Source of the DNA: Acidovorax sp. CCYZU-2555
Lineage (GTDB): Bacteria > Pseudomonadota > Gammaproteobacteria > Burkholderiales > Burkholderiaceae_C
DNA: 35,448 bases
Assembly: GCF_018413525.1 (NCBI RefSeq)
Contig: NZ_JAHCDD010000064.1
Location: 1-35,448, forward strand
Direction of reading: 5' to 3'
The notes beneath the pieces are model-generated. The model was not told the DNA's origin and ran no database searches. It saw only the letters and a list, made by a program, of their open reading frames with translations. The first letter of the stretch is position 1; each line of letters begins with the position of its first letter. The position numbers were made by a program, and so were the translations under genes. This document shows, one piece after another, positions 17,376 through 25,564 of the stretch.

Positions 17376-18572
17376 ATGTCTTTGTTTACCGCCGTCGAAA
17401 TGGCCCCCCGCGACCCTATTCTGGGTCTGAACGAGCAATTCGCCTCTGACACCAACCCCAACAAGGTCAACCTGGGCGTGGGCGTGTACTTCGATGACAA
17501 CGGCAAGCTGCCCTTGCTCCAATGCGTGCAGACCGCCGAAAAGGCCATGATGGCCCAGCCCACGGCACGCGGCTACCTGCCCATCGACGGCATCGTTGCC
17601 TATGACAACGCCGTCAAGGGCCTGGTCTTCGGTGCAGACAGCGATGTCGTCACCTCGGGCCGCGTGTCCACGGTGCAAGCCATCGGCGGCACGGGCGGCC
17701 TGAAGATCGGCGCCGACTTCCTGAAGAAGGTCAGCCCCGAAGCCAAGGTGCTGATTTCCGACCCGAGCTGGGAAAACCACCGCGCGATCTTCCAGAACGC
17801 CGGCTTCGAAGTCGATTCCTACGCCTACTACGACGCCGAAAAGCGCGGCGTCAACTTCGAAGGCATGCTCGCCAGCCTGAACGCCGCAGCTCCCGGCACC
17901 ATCGTCGTGCTGCACGCCTGCTGCCACAACCCCACGGGCTATGACATCACTGCCGCCCAATGGGACCAGGTCATCGCCGCCGTCAAGGCCCAGCAACTGA
18001 CAGCGTTCCTCGACATGGCCTACCAGGGCTTTGGCGAAGGCATTGCCGAAGACGGCGCCGTGATCGGCAAGTTCGTCGCCGCCGGCCTCGACATCCTGGT
18101 CTCGACTTCGTTCTCCAAGAGCTTCAGCCTGTACGGCGAGCGCGTGGGCGCGCTGTCGGTGGTCGCCAAGGACGCCGAAGAAGCCAAGCGCGTTCTGAGC
18201 CAGCTCAAGATCACGATCCGCACCAACTACTCCAACCCACCCATCCACGGCGGCGCCGTGGTCGCGGCCGTGCTCAACAACCCCGAGCTGCGCGCTCTGT
18301 GGGAAAAGGAACTGGGCGAAATGCGCGTGCGCATCAAGGCCATGCGCCAGAAGCTCGTCGACGGCCTCAAGGCCGCTGGCGTGCAGCAAGACATGTCGTT
18401 CATCACGAAGCAGGTCGGAATGTTCAGCTACTCGGGTCTGTCCAAGGACCAGATGGTGCGTCTGCGCAGCGAATTCGGCGTCTACGGCACCGACACCGGC
18501 CGCATGTGCGTGGCTGCGCTCAACAGCAAGAACATCGACTACGTCTGCCAGTCCATCGCCAAGGTGATCTGA
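17376..18572 (+). CDS. Class I aspartate/aromatic amino acid aminotransferase
   Basis: A 398-residue PLP-dependent transaminase of the AspC/TyrB group. K248 in STSFSKSFSLYGERVG forms the Schiff base. ACCHNPTGYD (181-190) and LDMAYQGFG (212-220) bind the cofactor. The C-terminal RMCVAALNSKN contains the conserved carboxylate-binding Arg. It converts aspartate or aromatic amino acids and 2-oxoglutarate to the corresponding oxo acids. Sequence does not separate AspC from TyrB specificity. The start ATG 17376 has GAGGA upstream; an earlier in-frame ATG adds 19 residues without family similarity. Divergent from uvrB, and monocistronic: followed by strong hairpins. Confidence 0.93.
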   Translation: MSLFTAVEMAPRDPILGLNEQFASDTNPNKVNLGVGVYFDDNGKLPLLQCVQTAEKAMMAQPTARGYLPIDGIVAYDNAVKGLVFGADSDVVTSGRVSTVQAIGGTGGLKIGADFLKKVSPEAKVLISDPSWENHRAIFQNAGFEVDSYAYYDAEKRGVNFEGMLASLNAAAPGTIVVLHACCHNPTGYDITAAQWDQVIAAVKAQQLTAFLDMAYQGFGEGIAEDGAVIGKFVAAGLDILVSTSFSKSFSLYGERVGALSVVAKDAEEAKRVLSQLKITIRTNYSNPPIHGGAVVAAVLNNPELRALWEKELGEMRVRIKAMRQKLVDGLKAAGVQQDMSFITKQVGMFSYSGLSKDQMVRLRSEFGVYGTDTGRMCVAALNSKNIDYVCQSIAKVI

Positions 18573-18591
18573 AGACGCGTTGATCGCCTGT

Positions 18592-18692
18592 CGAGGCGCT
18601 GCACACGGCTGACCCAGTCGTGTGCAGCCGCCTCGAAGGCAAGGCCGGCCCATGGGGAACTACCGCATGGGCCGGCCGCAAGCGCCTTGCGG
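18592..18692. terminator. Three strong hairpins between convergent genes
   Basis: Hairpin A (18592-18635) is a 16-bp stem with a single bulged base. Hairpin B (18643-18677) is a perfect 12-bp stem (arms 18643-18654 and 18666-18677, 11-base loop). Hairpin C (18676-18692) is a 7-bp stem with a 3-base loop; it shares two bases with B, so the two compete. No long U-run follows, so these are not textbook intrinsic terminators. They may stop or protect the 3' ends of the aminotransferase and M20 peptidase transcripts. Confidence 0.6.
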
Positions 18693-18723
18693 CCCGGTTT
18701 CATCTACGAATAAATCACACCCG

Positions 18724-20136
18724 TCACTGACGGGCTCGACAGGCCTGCGCCACCTGCGCGCCCTGCTCGCCCAGGTCCCAGAACAAACCGGCCATCAACG
18801 GCAGCGCCTCGCGCGCCACGCTGGCCAGCAGGTGCTCGTTGGGCGCATGCTGGGCGCAGGCCGGGTACGAGTGCGGCACCCAAAGCGTGGGCTGGCCCAG
18901 CACCTGGGCAAACACATCGTTGGGCAGCGTCCCGCCCAAATTTGGCAACAGCGCCGGCGTCTTGCCCGTGCTGCGCTGCATCGATTCCAGCGCCCAATGC
19001 ACCCACGGATTGTCGGGGTCCAGCCGCGTGGCTTCCATCAGCGGGCCGAACTGTTCCACCTCCACGTCGGTGAAGCCGTGCGCATCCAGATGCGTGCGCA
19101 GGTGCTGCATGAAGTTCTCGCTGTCGCTGTCGACCACGTAGCGCACCTGGCAATGGGCCGATGCATGGCCCGGAATGGCGTTGACCGGGGCTTCGGGGTT
19201 GCCGGTCTTGAAGGCCAGCACTTCGAGGCAGTTCCAGCCTATCACCCGCTCGGTGGGGCTCAGGCCCGGCTCGCCCCAGTCGACATCGACTTCGGGGTCG
19301 TCGGCGCCACCGCCCACGTCAATGGTCTGCAGCGCCTGGCGCACGTTGTCGGGCAGGCTCGCGGGCAGCAGGCCGGGCACCAGGATGCGGCCGTTGGCAT
19401 CGACCAGCGAGGCGATCGCATGGGCCAGCCGCACGCCGGGGTTGCGCAGCAGACCGCCCCAGTTGCCGGAGTGGTGTCCCGCGGCGCGCAGGTGGATGCG
19501 CAGATCGAAGTTCACGCCGCCGCGCGAGCCCAGGAACAAGGTGGGCCGCTCGGCGGCCACGCGCGGGCCGTCGGAGGCCAGGAACAGATCGGCGCGCAGC
19601 GCGTCGCGGTGCAGTTCACACACTTCGCGCAGGCCCGGCGAGCCGACTTCCTCGCCCATCTCCAGCAGCAGCTTGAAGGTATATCCCAGCCGGCCTTCGC
19701 GCACGGCCAGCACCTGCTGCAGCGCGCCCAGGTTGATGCTGTGCTGGCCCTTGTTGTCGGCCGTGCCGCGGCCGTACCAGCGGTCCCCATCGACCACCAG
19801 GGTCCAGGGCGCGAGGCCGGCATTCCACTGGGCGGCGTAGCCGCGCACCACGTCGCCGTGGCCGTAGCTGAGCACGGCAAACGGCGCGTCGGCCTCGGCG
19901 CGTTCGGCGAACAGGAACGGCGGCCCGCCGGCCACCGGGTTGGGCCAGATCTGGCACACAAAACCCAGCGACTCCAGCAGCGGCACCATGTGCGCATGCA
20001 GATAGGCCGACATCGCGGGCGCCTGCGCAGGCTCCTGGCTTTCGGTGGTGAAGGCCACGCGCTGCGCCAGGGTCTGGAGCAGCTCGCCGCTGTCGAAATA
20101 GTCTGTGGCGCGCTGCAGGGCGTCGTCTCGGCTCAT
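18724..20136 (-). CDS. M20-family metallopeptidase/amidohydrolase (ArgE/DapE/CPG2 type)
   Basis: A 470-residue di-zinc hydrolase of family M20. The metal-binding and catalytic positions are visible: H93 and the catalytic D95 in SYGHGDVV, bridging D127 in GRGTADNKG, general base E162 and ligand E163 in EMGEEVGS, D189 in LASDGPR, and a late His in the PHSYPACAQHAPNEHL region. A dimerisation lid (about residues 200-330) is inserted. Substrate could be a dipeptide, an N-acyl amino acid or a carbamoyl compound; this cannot be told from sequence. The start ATG 20136 has GGAG upstream. It is divergent from a LysR gene, which is its likely regulator. Confidence 0.88.
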   Translation of the reverse strand: MSRDDALQRATDYFDSGELLQTLAQRVAFTTESQEPAQAPAMSAYLHAHMVPLLESLGFVCQIWPNPVAGGPPFLFAERAEADAPFAVLSYGHGDVVRGYAAQWNAGLAPWTLVVDGDRWYGRGTADNKGQHSINLGALQQVLAVREGRLGYTFKLLLEMGEEVGSPGLREVCELHRDALRADLFLASDGPRVAAERPTLFLGSRGGVNFDLRIHLRAAGHHSGNWGGLLRNPGVRLAHAIASLVDANGRILVPGLLPASLPDNVRQALQTIDVGGGADDPEVDVDWGEPGLSPTERVIGWNCLEVLAFKTGNPEAPVNAIPGHASAHCQVRYVVDSDSENFMQHLRTHLDAHGFTDVEVEQFGPLMEATRLDPDNPWVHWALESMQRSTGKTPALLPNLGGTLPNDVFAQVLGQPTLWVPHSYPACAQHAPNEHLLASVAREALPLMAGLFWDLGEQGAQVAQACRARQ

Positions 20137-20241
20137 GGGGTGGTTCTCCGGTATGCATTTGTCTCGGCCCGATGCCGATAGAGGGAAGCAAGCGTAGAGA
20201 GAGCGCTGCGCTAACACAATCATAGAATTTTCAACTTACCA

Positions 20242-20256
20242 TTGCCGAATCAGCAA
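20242..20256. promoter_or_regulatory. Candidate LysR operator in the divergent M20/lysR promoter region
   Basis: The 15-bp sequence TTGCCGAATCAGCAA has TTGC/GCAA arms and the T-N11-A spacing of LysR-type operators. It lies 21 bases before the GTG of the LysR gene, within the 140-bp divergent region. A very similar copy (12 of 15 bases) lies before the Bug receptor gene at 21211-21225. Confidence 0.55.
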
Positions 20257-20276
20257 ACCAACACAGCAGACCCATA

Positions 20277-21200
20277 GTGCACGCCCACCAATTGCAAGAC
20301 ACCGCCCTGCGCTACTTCTTGGAAGTCGCGCAGGTAGGCTCACTGACCGAAGCTTCCGTGCGCCTGCATGTCGCCACATCGGCCATCAGCCGCCAGATCA
20401 GCGGTCTGGAGCAGACCCTGGGCACGCCGCTGTTCGAGCGCCAGCCGCGCGGCATGGTGCTGACGGCGGCCGGTGAAATTCTCGCGGTGCACGCGCGGCG
20501 CAGCCGTATCGATGCAGAACATGCGCTCGAAGGCATCCTGGCGCTGCAGGGCCTGCGTTCGGGCAAGGTGCGCCTGGCCGTGACAGAAGGCTTTGCCGGG
20601 GATTTCCTGCCGCGCCAGATGCAGCAGTTCCGGCTGCACCATCCACAGATCCAATTCCAGGTGGCCGTATTGCTGCCGGCCGAAGTGCCGCAGCAGGTGC
20701 GCCAGGCCAATGCCGACATGGGCCTCACGTTCAGCCGCCAGCCCGAGCGCGACATCAAGGTGGAATACCGCCAGCCCGCGCCCCTGCTGGCCGTGATGCG
20801 CCCCGACCACCCGCTGGCCCACCTCAAGACCGTGAGCCTGCGCGCCATGTGCGCCCATTCGCTGGCCCTGCCCATGCCCAGCACCACGGTGCGCCAGATG
20901 ATAGACATCGCCTGCAGCCGCCAGCAGCTGCCGCTGGAGCCCGTGCTCGCCACCAACCACTGGCCCACGCTGATGGGCTTCGTCAACCATGGCGGCGGGC
21001 TGACCGTGGCCGGCGAAGTGACGATACGGCAGATGGTGGCCACAGGCACGCTGCGCGGCATCCCGATTCGCGACCACGGCATGGCGCTGCGCGACATCGA
21101 ACTGCAAACCCTGGCCGGGCGCACCCTGCCCCACGCAGCGCAGCGCTTCCTGGACTACCTCAAGACCACGCTGCCCGAAGTCCAGACCCCCTCCAAGTAA
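20277..21200 (+). CDS. LysR-family transcriptional regulator (GTG start)
   Basis: A 307-residue LysR-type regulator with an N-terminal winged helix (about residues 10-70; LTEASVRLHVATSAISRQISGLEQTLGTPLFERQPRG region) and a C-terminal periplasmic-binding-like effector domain (from about residue 95). The frame opens with GTG at 20277; no better start or clear ribosome-binding site is seen. It diverges from the M20 peptidase gene and is followed on the same strand by a Bug receptor gene after 105 bases. Twin palindromes before it and before the receptor gene suggest autoregulation plus control of the receptor. The effector is unknown; it is probably the substrate of the peptidase or its product. 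Confidence 0.9.
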   Translation: MHAHQLQDTALRYFLEVAQVGSLTEASVRLHVATSAISRQISGLEQTLGTPLFERQPRGMVLTAAGEILAVHARRSRIDAEHALEGILALQGLRSGKVRLAVTEGFAGDFLPRQMQQFRLHHPQIQFQVAVLLPAEVPQQVRQANADMGLTFSRQPERDIKVEYRQPAPLLAVMRPDHPLAHLKTVSLRAMCAHSLALPMPSTTVRQMIDIACSRQQLPLEPVLATNHWPTLMGFVNHGGGLTVAGEVTIRQMVATGTLRGIPIRDHGMALRDIELQTLAGRTLPHAAQRFLDYLKTTLPEVQTPSK

Positions 21201-21210
21201 ACCCTAGTGG

Positions 21211-21225
21211 TTGCCGAACTGGCAA
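21211..21225. promoter_or_regulatory. Candidate LysR operator upstream of the Bug receptor gene
   Basis: TTGCCGAACTGGCAA is a palindrome with 5-bp arms (TTGCC/GGCAA) and T-N11-A spacing. It starts 10 bases after the LysR stop codon and 81 bases before the receptor ATG. Its near-identity with the element at 20242-20256 argues that both bind the same regulator. Confidence 0.6.
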
Positions 21226-21305
21226 AGCTGGGTTTCGAATTCTCTGCTGGTGGCAAGGCGGCAAACTTTCTACGATGCAGCCAAACCTTTCCGATCGCTG
21301 CAACC

Positions 21306-22289
21306 ATGACCACACGTCGCCATCTTCTCAATGCCTGCCTGCTCGGCGCAGCGGCCCTTGCCACGCCTTTTGCACAGGCGCAAACGCCCAACTATCCCAA
21401 CAAACCGATACGTATCGTGGTGCCCTTCGGTCCTGGCGGCGCGACCGACGTGGTGGCGCGCACCGTGGCGGACAAGCTGTCGGCCCGGCTGGGCCAGCCC
21501 GTGATCGTGGAAAACAAGCCGGGCGCGAGCACCATGATCGGCGCCGACGCCGTGGCCAAGGCCGCTCCCGACGGCTATACGCTGATGGTCTCGGGCTCGT
21601 CCACCTACACCGTGATGCCCGCGCTCAAGGAGCGCATGCCCTACGACCAGCAAAAAGACCTGGCCCTGATCGCCCTGCTGGTCAAGGCGCCGCTGGTGCT
21701 GGTGACCGGCCCCGCGACGCAGGCCAAGACCGCGGCCGAACTCGTGGCCCTGGCCAAATCCAAGCCCGGCGAAATGAGCTATGCCACCTTCGGCACGGGC
21801 TCGGCGCCGCATCTTGCGGGTGAAATGCTGGCGCATGAAGCGGGCATCAAGGTGCTGGCCGTGCCCTATAAAGGCAGCGCACCGGCATCGATGGCCCTGC
21901 TGGGCGGCGAGATCCATTACGCCATCGACACGATTCCGTCGGTGGGCCCGCACATCAAGTCGGGCAAGCTGCGCGCATTGGCCGTGACTTCGGTGCAGCG
22001 CGCGAGCGCGCTGCCCGACGTGCCGACCCTGGGTGAACTGAAGCTGGGCAAGGCCAGCTTCGACGGTTTCTACGCGCTGGCCGCGCCCGCTGCCACTCCC
22101 GCTGCCATCCAGCAGTTGCTGGGCCGCGAACTGGCCGCCATCATGGCCTTGCCCGATGTGAAGGAAAAAATGCTGGCCGCGGGCCTGGAGCCCGGCTTTC
22201 TGGATGCGCCCGCCTTCAAGGCGAAAGTGGCCGATGAAATCGCCACTTTCAAGGCTGCAGGCACACGCGCCAATATCGTGATGGAATGA
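21306..22289 (+). CDS. Bug-family (TctC-like) tripartite tricarboxylate transporter substrate-binding protein
   Basis: A 327-residue periplasmic receptor. The signal peptide (MTTRRHLLNACLLGAAALATPFAQA) starts with a twin-Arg-like TRRHLL but looks like an ordinary Sec signal with AQA cleavage. Bug-family blocks follow: YPNKPIRIVVPFGPGGATD, IVENKPGA, APDGYTL and the VPYKGSAPA binding loop. It binds a small carboxylate or related solute for uptake by a TctAB-type transporter, whose membrane genes are not adjacent. The start ATG 21306 places the signal peptide correctly; an earlier ATG adds a non-signal stretch. It is probably controlled by the upstream LysR protein. Confidence 0.9.
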   Translation: MTTRRHLLNACLLGAAALATPFAQAQTPNYPNKPIRIVVPFGPGGATDVVARTVADKLSARLGQPVIVENKPGASTMIGADAVAKAAPDGYTLMVSGSSTYTVMPALKERMPYDQQKDLALIALLVKAPLVLVTGPATQAKTAAELVALAKSKPGEMSYATFGTGSAPHLAGEMLAHEAGIKVLAVPYKGSAPASMALLGGEIHYAIDTIPSVGPHIKSGKLRALAVTSVQRASALPDVPTLGELKLGKASFDGFYALAAPAATPAAIQQLLGRELAAIMALPDVKEKMLAAGLEPGFLDAPAFKAKVADEIATFKAAGTRANIVME

Positions 22290-22300
22290 TGGCCTGCGCC

Positions 22301-22334
22301 CATGAAAAAACCGCCCGAGGGCGGTTTCTTCATG
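22301..22334. terminator. Bidirectional intrinsic terminator between convergent Bug genes
   Basis: A 34-bp near-perfect palindrome: 15 of 16 possible base pairs, one A-C mismatch, with a GC-rich core (ccgcc/ggcgg) flanked by A- and T-runs. It lies 11 bases after the plus-strand receptor stop and 37 bases from the minus-strand receptor stop, so it can end both transcription units. Confidence 0.88.
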
Positions 22335-22371
22335 TCCAACGCAGCGCAAGGCGCGCTGACATTTCGCGCTG

Positions 22372-23379
22372 TCAGTCGGCGATCGCGCCCGATTCACGCA
22401 CGACCTTGCCCCATTTGACGCTTTCCTTCTGGATGAAGGCGGCGAACTCGGCAGGCGTTTCGCTATAGGCTTCAGCGCCCTGGTCGTTGATCTTCTTCTT
22501 GGTTTCGGGCTGGGCCAGCACCTTGACCAGCGCGGCGTTGAGCTTGGCGATGACGGGTGCGGGCGTCGCGGCCGGGGCCAGCATGCCGAACCACGAAGTC
22601 GCTTCGTAGCCGGGAACGCCGGCTTCGGCGATGGTCGGCACGTTAGGCAGTTCAGGCGAGCGCTTGGCCGTGGTCACGGCCAGCGGCACCAGCTTGCCCG
22701 AGCGCACATGCTGGATGGCCGAAGGCATGTTGTCGAACATGATGCCGATCTGGTTGCCCAGCAGGTCGGTCACGGCCGGTGCGCTGCCCTTGTAGGGCAC
22801 GTGCACCATGTCGACCTTGGCCATCGAGTTGAACAGCTCGCCCGACAGGTGGATGGAGCTGCCGCTGCCCGACGAACCATAGTTCACCTTGCCCGGATTG
22901 GCCTTGGCGTAGGCGATCAGTTCCTTGACGTTCTTGTAGGGCTGGTTGGGGTTGGCGACCAGCAGGTTGGGCACATTGGCCACGCGCGTGAGCGGTGCGA
23001 AGTCCTTGACCGGGTCGAAGGCCATCTTCTTGTACAGCGACGCGTTGATCGCGTGCGTGCCCACGGTGCCCATGAACAGCGTGTAGCCGTCGGCCGGGGC
23101 CTTGGAAGCCAGCAGGCCGCCGATGTTGCCGCCCGCGCCGGGACGGTTGTCGATCACCACCGACTGGCCCAGTTCGGCCGTCAGGCCCTGGGCGACGATG
23201 CGCGCCAGGATGTCGGTCGTGCCGCCGGCCGAGAACGGCACGATGATGGTGATCAGCTTGCTGGGATACGGTGCCTGGGCCAGCGCGCTGGCGGGCAGTA
23301 CGGCGGCGCCCACGGCCAGGCTGGCGAGGGTGGCGAGGGCCGCGCGGCGGCCGGTGAACTTGGCGGTTGTCTTCATCAT
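22372..23379 (-). CDS. Bug-family (TctC-like) receptor, last gene of the pcaIJF operon
   Basis: A 335-residue periplasmic solute receptor with a typical signal peptide (Arg-rich GRRAALATLASLAVGAAVLPASALA, cleavage after ALA) and Bug blocks YPSKLITIIVPFSAGGTTD, VIDNRPGAGGNIGG, APADGYTL and VPYKGSAPA. Two adjacent ATG codons (23379 and 23376) are equally possible starts. It is the last gene of the minus-strand unit that begins with pcaI, 92 bases after the SDR gene, with a hairpin between. Context suggests it captures an aromatic or dicarboxylic acid that is degraded through 3-oxoadipate; this is inference. It is only a distant paralogue of the receptor at 21306-22289. Confidence 0.9.
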   Translation of the reverse strand: MMKTTAKFTGRRAALATLASLAVGAAVLPASALAQAPYPSKLITIIVPFSAGGTTDILARIVAQGLTAELGQSVVIDNRPGAGGNIGGLLASKAPADGYTLFMGTVGTHAINASLYKKMAFDPVKDFAPLTRVANVPNLLVANPNQPYKNVKELIAYAKANPGKVNYGSSGSGSSIHLSGELFNSMAKVDMVHVPYKGSAPAVTDLLGNQIGIMFDNMPSAIQHVRSGKLVPLAVTTAKRSPELPNVPTIAEAGVPGYEATSWFGMLAPAATPAPVIAKLNAALVKVLAQPETKKKINDQGAEAYSETPAEFAAFIQKESVKWGKVVRESGAIAD

Positions 23380-23403
23380 TATGGTCTCTGTCTCTCTAGT
23401 GGT

Positions 23404-23440
23404 TTGATCCTGCGGCCTCGTGAGCCGCAGGCGGGATCAA
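23404..23440 (-). other. Intercistronic hairpin between the SDR and Bug receptor genes
   Basis: Two stacked stems, ttgatc/gatcaa (outer, 6 bp) and ctgcggc/gccgcag (inner, 7 bp, 7-base loop), are joined by a 4-base bulge. There is no U-run. It may act as a processing or stability element that sets the level of the receptor mRNA. Confidence 0.5.
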
Positions 23441-23471
23441 GGCCTTGGGGGCCTCTGTAAAAGTGCGCGGC

Positions 23472-24206
23472 TCAGACGCCGGCAACGCCCACGGTCATGC
23501 CGCCGCAGACATAGATCACCTGGCCGGTGACAAAGCCGCTGCGCTCGTCGAGCAGGTAACTTGCAGTGTGGGCGATGTCATCGGCCGTGCCCACGCGCTT
23601 GACCGGAACGGATTCAATGATGGCGCGCGTGCGCGGTGCATCGGGAGGATTGGCGCGGTCGAACAGTTCGGTGCGGATGGGGCCGGGGCCGATCGCGTTG
23701 GCGGTGATGCCGTGGCGGCCCAGCTCCAGCGCCCAGACGCGTGTCATGCCGATCAGGCCGGCCTTGGTCGCCGAATAGGCGGTGCGCAGCTCCTTGCCCA
23801 GCGCGGCGCGCGAGGACATGTTGACGATGCGGCCAAAGCCCGCTTCCTTCATGCCCGGCAGCAGCGCCTGCATGCACTGGAAGGCGCAGCGCAGGTTCAG
23901 CGAAATGGCCAGGTCGAACTCGGCCAGCGTCTGGTGCTCGACGTCGGCCGGCACGACCACGCCCACGTTGTTGACCAGGCGCGTGATCGGACCGCCAGCC
24001 AGGGCTTCGCGCAGCGCGCGCTCGGTGTCGGCCGCGTCGGACAGATCGGCACGGATGCCGTCGCCCAGGCGGTCGATGATGACGGGCTCGAAACCCTCGG
24101 CGCGGCAGCGCTCGGCAATCGCCGCGCCTATGCCGCTGGCGCCGCCGGTGATCAGCACGCGTTCGCGGGCGGTGTCAGGGCGGGTGTTCTGGGATGCAGT
24201 ATTCAT
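23472..24206 (-). CDS. Short-chain dehydrogenase/reductase in the pca operon
   Basis: A 244-residue classical SDR. The cofactor motif is ITGGASGIG (residues 19-27), then NNVG in place of the common NNAG. The catalytic Ser is in NMSSRAALG and the YxxxK pair in AYSATKAG. The C-terminal substrate lid FDRANPPDAPRT is unlike the housekeeping FabG. GGAG lies 6 bases before the ATG. It sits between pcaF and a Bug receptor gene, so it probably oxidises a hydroxy acid or diol that feeds the 3-oxoadipate pathway, or a 3-hydroxyacyl thioester; the substrate is not known. The Val in NNVG is a mild deviation and should not abolish activity. Confidence 0.88.
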   Translation of the reverse strand: MNTASQNTRPDTARERVLITGGASGIGAAIAERCRAEGFEPVIIDRLGDGIRADLSDAADTERALREALAGGPITRLVNNVGVVVPADVEHQTLAEFDLAISLNLRCAFQCMQALLPGMKEAGFGRIVNMSSRAALGKELRTAYSATKAGLIGMTRVWALELGRHGITANAIGPGPIRTELFDRANPPDAPRTRAIIESVPVKRVGTADDIAHTASYLLDERSGFVTGQVIYVCGGMTVGVAGV

Positions 24207-24231
24207 GGAAACTCCGGAAGAAGGACGCGCG

Positions 24232-24250
24232 GCCCGGAGGTGCTCCGGGC
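24232..24250 (-). other. Intercistronic hairpin between pcaF and the SDR gene
   Basis: A perfect 8-bp GC-rich stem (gcccggag with ctccgggc) with a 3-base loop. It lies 17 bases downstream of the pcaF stop on the minus strand. There is no U-run, so a role in RNA processing or partial attenuation is more likely than full termination. Confidence 0.5.
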
Positions 24251-24267
24251 CCGCGTCGTCGCGCGAA

Positions 24268-25470
24268 TCAGACGCGTTCGATGATCACCGCGATGCCCTG
24301 GCCCACGCCTATGCACATCGTGCACAGCGCGTAGCGGCCGCCGGTGGCGTGCAGGCGGTTGACGGCCGTCGTGGCCAGTCGTGCACCGCTCGCGCCCAGG
24401 GGGTGACCCAGGGCGATCGCGCCGCCCCAGGCGTTGACGCGCGCGTCGTCATCCTGGATGCCCAGGGCGCGCAGCACGGCCAGGCCTTGCGCGGCAAAGG
24501 CTTCGTTGAGTTCGATCACGTCCATCTGATCGAGCGTGAGGCCGGTCTGGGCCAGCACCTTGAGCGTTGCGGGCGTGGGGCCGAAACCCATGATGCGCGG
24601 CGCGACGCCGGCCGTGGCCATGCCGACCACGCGGGCGCGCGGCGTCAGGCCGTACTTGGCGGCATTGGCTTCGTCGGCGAGCAGCAGCGCGCAGGCGCCG
24701 TCGTTCACGCCCGAGGCATTGCCGGCCGTCACGGTGCCGTCGGCACGCACCACGCCCTTGAGCTTGGCCAGCGCTTCGAGGGTCGTCGCACGCGGGTGCT
24801 CGTCCTGGCTCACGATGATCGCGTCGCCCTTCTTCTGGGCAATCGACACCGGCACGATTTCGCGCGCCAGGTGGCCGGCGGCGATCGCGGCCGCGGCGTT
24901 GATCTGGCTGGCCAGCGCCATGCGGTCCTGGGCTTCGCGCTCGATCTTGAAGTCGTCGGCGACGTTCTCGGCGGTTTCGGGCATGGAGTCCACGCCGTAC
25001 TGCGCCTTCATCAGCTTGTTGACGAAGCGCCAGCCGATGGTGGTGTCATAGACCGCATTGTTGCGGCTGAACGCGCTTTCGGCCTTGGGCATGACGAAAG
25101 GCGCGCGGCTCATGCTTTCGACGCCGCCGGCGATCATCAGGCCGGTTTCGCCCGACTTGATGGCGCGCGCCGCGCTGCCGACCGCGTCCAGGCCCGAACC
25201 GCACAGGCGATTGATGGTCGCGCCAGGAACTTCCAGCGGCAGGCCCGCGAGCAGGCCCGACATGCGCGCCACGTTGCGGTTGTCTTCACCGGCCTGGTTG
25301 GCGCAGCCATAGAGCACGTCGCCCACGGCCGCCCAGTCGACGCCGGGATTGCGCTCCATCAGCGCCTTGATGGGCAGTGCGCCCAGATCGTCGGCGCGCA
25401 GGCTCGACAGCGCGCCGCCGTAGCGTCCGAAGGGAGTGCGGATCGCATCGCAAATAAAGGCCTGGTTCAT
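24268..25470 (-). CDS. pcaF: 3-oxoadipyl-CoA thiolase (beta-ketoadipyl-CoA thiolase)
   Basis: A 400-residue thiolase that cleaves 3-oxoadipyl-CoA to succinyl-CoA and acetyl-CoA, the last step of the beta-ketoadipate pathway. Catalytic residues are C90 (NRLCGSG), H356 (GHPLGASG) and C386 (CIGVGQG). The family-specific stretch FVNKLMKAQYGVDSMPETAENVADD matches PcaF rather than PhaA-type acetyl-CoA acetyltransferases. It starts at ATG 25470 with AGGAG upstream. It follows pcaJ by 94 bases, with a hairpin in the gap, in the order pcaI-pcaJ-pcaF. The adjoining CoA-transferase supports the call. Confidence 0.92.
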   Translation of the reverse strand: MNQAFICDAIRTPFGRYGGALSSLRADDLGALPIKALMERNPGVDWAAVGDVLYGCANQAGEDNRNVARMSGLLAGLPLEVPGATINRLCGSGLDAVGSAARAIKSGETGLMIAGGVESMSRAPFVMPKAESAFSRNNAVYDTTIGWRFVNKLMKAQYGVDSMPETAENVADDFKIEREAQDRMALASQINAAAAIAAGHLAREIVPVSIAQKKGDAIIVSQDEHPRATTLEALAKLKGVVRADGTVTAGNASGVNDGACALLLADEANAAKYGLTPRARVVGMATAGVAPRIMGFGPTPATLKVLAQTGLTLDQMDVIELNEAFAAQGLAVLRALGIQDDDARVNAWGGAIALGHPLGASGARLATTAVNRLHATGGRYALCTMCIGVGQGIAVIIERV

Positions 25471-25511
25471 GTTGTCTCCTGAATGGGTCGTATGAAAGGA
25501 AAAGGGGGGCT

Positions 25512-25542
25512 GCCGCCCCACACGCCACTCTTGGCGGGCGGC
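25512..25542 (-). other. Intercistronic hairpin between pcaJ and pcaF
   Basis: A 7-bp outer stem (GCCGCCC with GGGCGGC) encloses a 4-bp stem (GCCA/TGGC, 4-base loop) with a 5-base bulge. On the minus strand it is followed by C-rich sequence and a short TTTTCC tract, so it is terminator-like but weak. It ends about 40 bases before the pcaF start codon. Confidence 0.5.
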
Positions 25543-25564
25543 TGTGGATGGAGCGGCAACGGCG

